Source of the DNA: an uncultured Spirochaetales bacterium
Lineage (GTDB): Bacteria > Spirochaetota > Spirochaetia > Sphaerochaetales > Sphaerochaetaceae
DNA length: 64,000 bases
NCBI GenBank assembly: GCA_949285785.1
Contig: CASEAG010000028.1
Span: 1 to 64,000, forward strand
Direction of reading: 5' to 3'
The notes below the pieces were generated by a model that was given only the letters and a program-made list of their open reading frames with translations, searched no databases and was not told the DNA's origin. Made by a program: the position numbers and the translations under genes. Positions 63,759-64,000 of the stretch are shown here, piece after piece. Each line of letters opens with the position of its first letter. Within the stretch, counting starts at the first letter, position 1.

Positions 63759-64000
63759 TCATCTTTTCGTAAGACGGATCAGCCAGCCTTCTCCTGTACC
63801 GATCCTGTATTCCTGTGCAAAAGACCCCTGATTGACGGCAACGCCGACGTTCAGAAGGCTGTTGATGTAGACAAGTGCATCGCCCTTGGCCACCTCGGTG
63901 AAGTTCCGGCACAACTTGAGCTCATAGCCGTAGACTATGCGGCCACGATAGCTGATGGTGACGTCGACATGATCCCCGTAATGGACACCGTATTCCTCGA
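63759..64000 (-). CDS. SAM hydroxide adenosyltransferase family protein (C-terminal part)
   Basis: Only the last 80 residues are in the window, read directly from the reverse strand. They include AKGDALVYINSLLNVGVAVN and QGSFAQEYRIGTGEGW, which match the C-terminal domain of the DUF62/COG1912 family (SAM hydrolase, fluorinase, chlorinase). Those enzymes split SAM into adenosine and methionine. Its place directly before an ECF S component is known from other bacteria but not functionally explained. Confidence 0.68.
   Translation of the reverse strand, partial: EEYGVHYGDHVDVTISYRGRIVYGYELKLCRNFTEVAKGDALVYINSLLNVGVAVNQGSFAQEYRIGTGEGWLIRLTKR

Overview
The window is a dense, almost gap-free stretch of a bacterial chromosome (GC-rich, about 52 protein genes, most on the minus strand, no gene-free stretch over 300 bases). 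It looks like a spirochaete, most likely of the Sphaerochaeta type. The reasons are a GreA carrying a huge N-terminal extension (897 residues, as in Borrelia and Treponema), a tamB-bamA-mutS cluster beside tmk, an rpsA-cmk-rlu...recA-greA neighbourhood, an rimP-nusA-infB-rbfA-truB-ribF-rpsO-pnp...tgt-murJ block, spirochaete-style lipoproteins, and no flagellar genes. The synteny comparison is from memory; the genus is an inference.

Layout: (1) 1-6.8 kb, minus: yhhQ, a radical SAM enzyme (probable queuine lyase), rpe, dtd, recA, scpA, scpB, rluB, cmk and the start of rpsA. (2) 6.9-10.9 kb, plus: an AI-2E family permease, then greA behind its own promoter and a leader terminator. (3) 10.9-25.5 kb, minus: a translation/transcription operon from rimP to tgt, with murJ on its own promoter. 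(4) 25.5-36.8 kb, minus: tamB, bamA, mutS and a MATE pump. (5) 36.8-42.6 kb: tmk (plus), then yebC-ruvC-ruvA-ruvB-queA and hemW (minus). (6) 42.6-49.7 kb: lepB diverging from a PEGA/sulfatase-modifying-factor-like membrane protein, smpB, a TetR regulator, tmRNA, and folD-miaB-sirtuin. (7) 49.7-51.4 kb, plus: a lineage-specific outer-membrane protein and lipoprotein. (8) 51.5-60.5 kb, minus: phosphoribosyltransferase and MATE; flavoprotein-surA-nusB-map; gap-pgk-tpiA-secG; a secreted unknown. (9) 60.5-64 kb, minus: a probable SAM hydroxide adenosyltransferase, an ECF S component, and a three-domain EcfA-EcfA'-EcfT fusion.

Functional themes: translation and its rescue (IF2, RimP, RbfA, RpsO, SmpB, tmRNA, Dtd, TruB, MiaB), outer-membrane assembly (BamA, TamB, SurA, LptF/G), recombination and repair (RecA, RuvABC, MutS), lower glycolysis, and queuosine salvage (YhhQ, radical SAM, Tgt, QueA).

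The most notable observations are regulatory. Several genes start only 6-7 bases after a good -10 box, with no Shine-Dalgarno sequence, which suggests leaderless mRNAs. Two loci for transcription-elongation factors (greA and rimP-nusA-infB) each have an intrinsic terminator between promoter and start codon, suggesting attenuation. Divergent gene pairs share or overlap promoter elements. Protein oddities are NusA with a C-terminal zinc ribbon, RibF without a visible riboflavin-kinase signature, a radical SAM protein with a CX4CX2C motif, and the ECF triple fusion.
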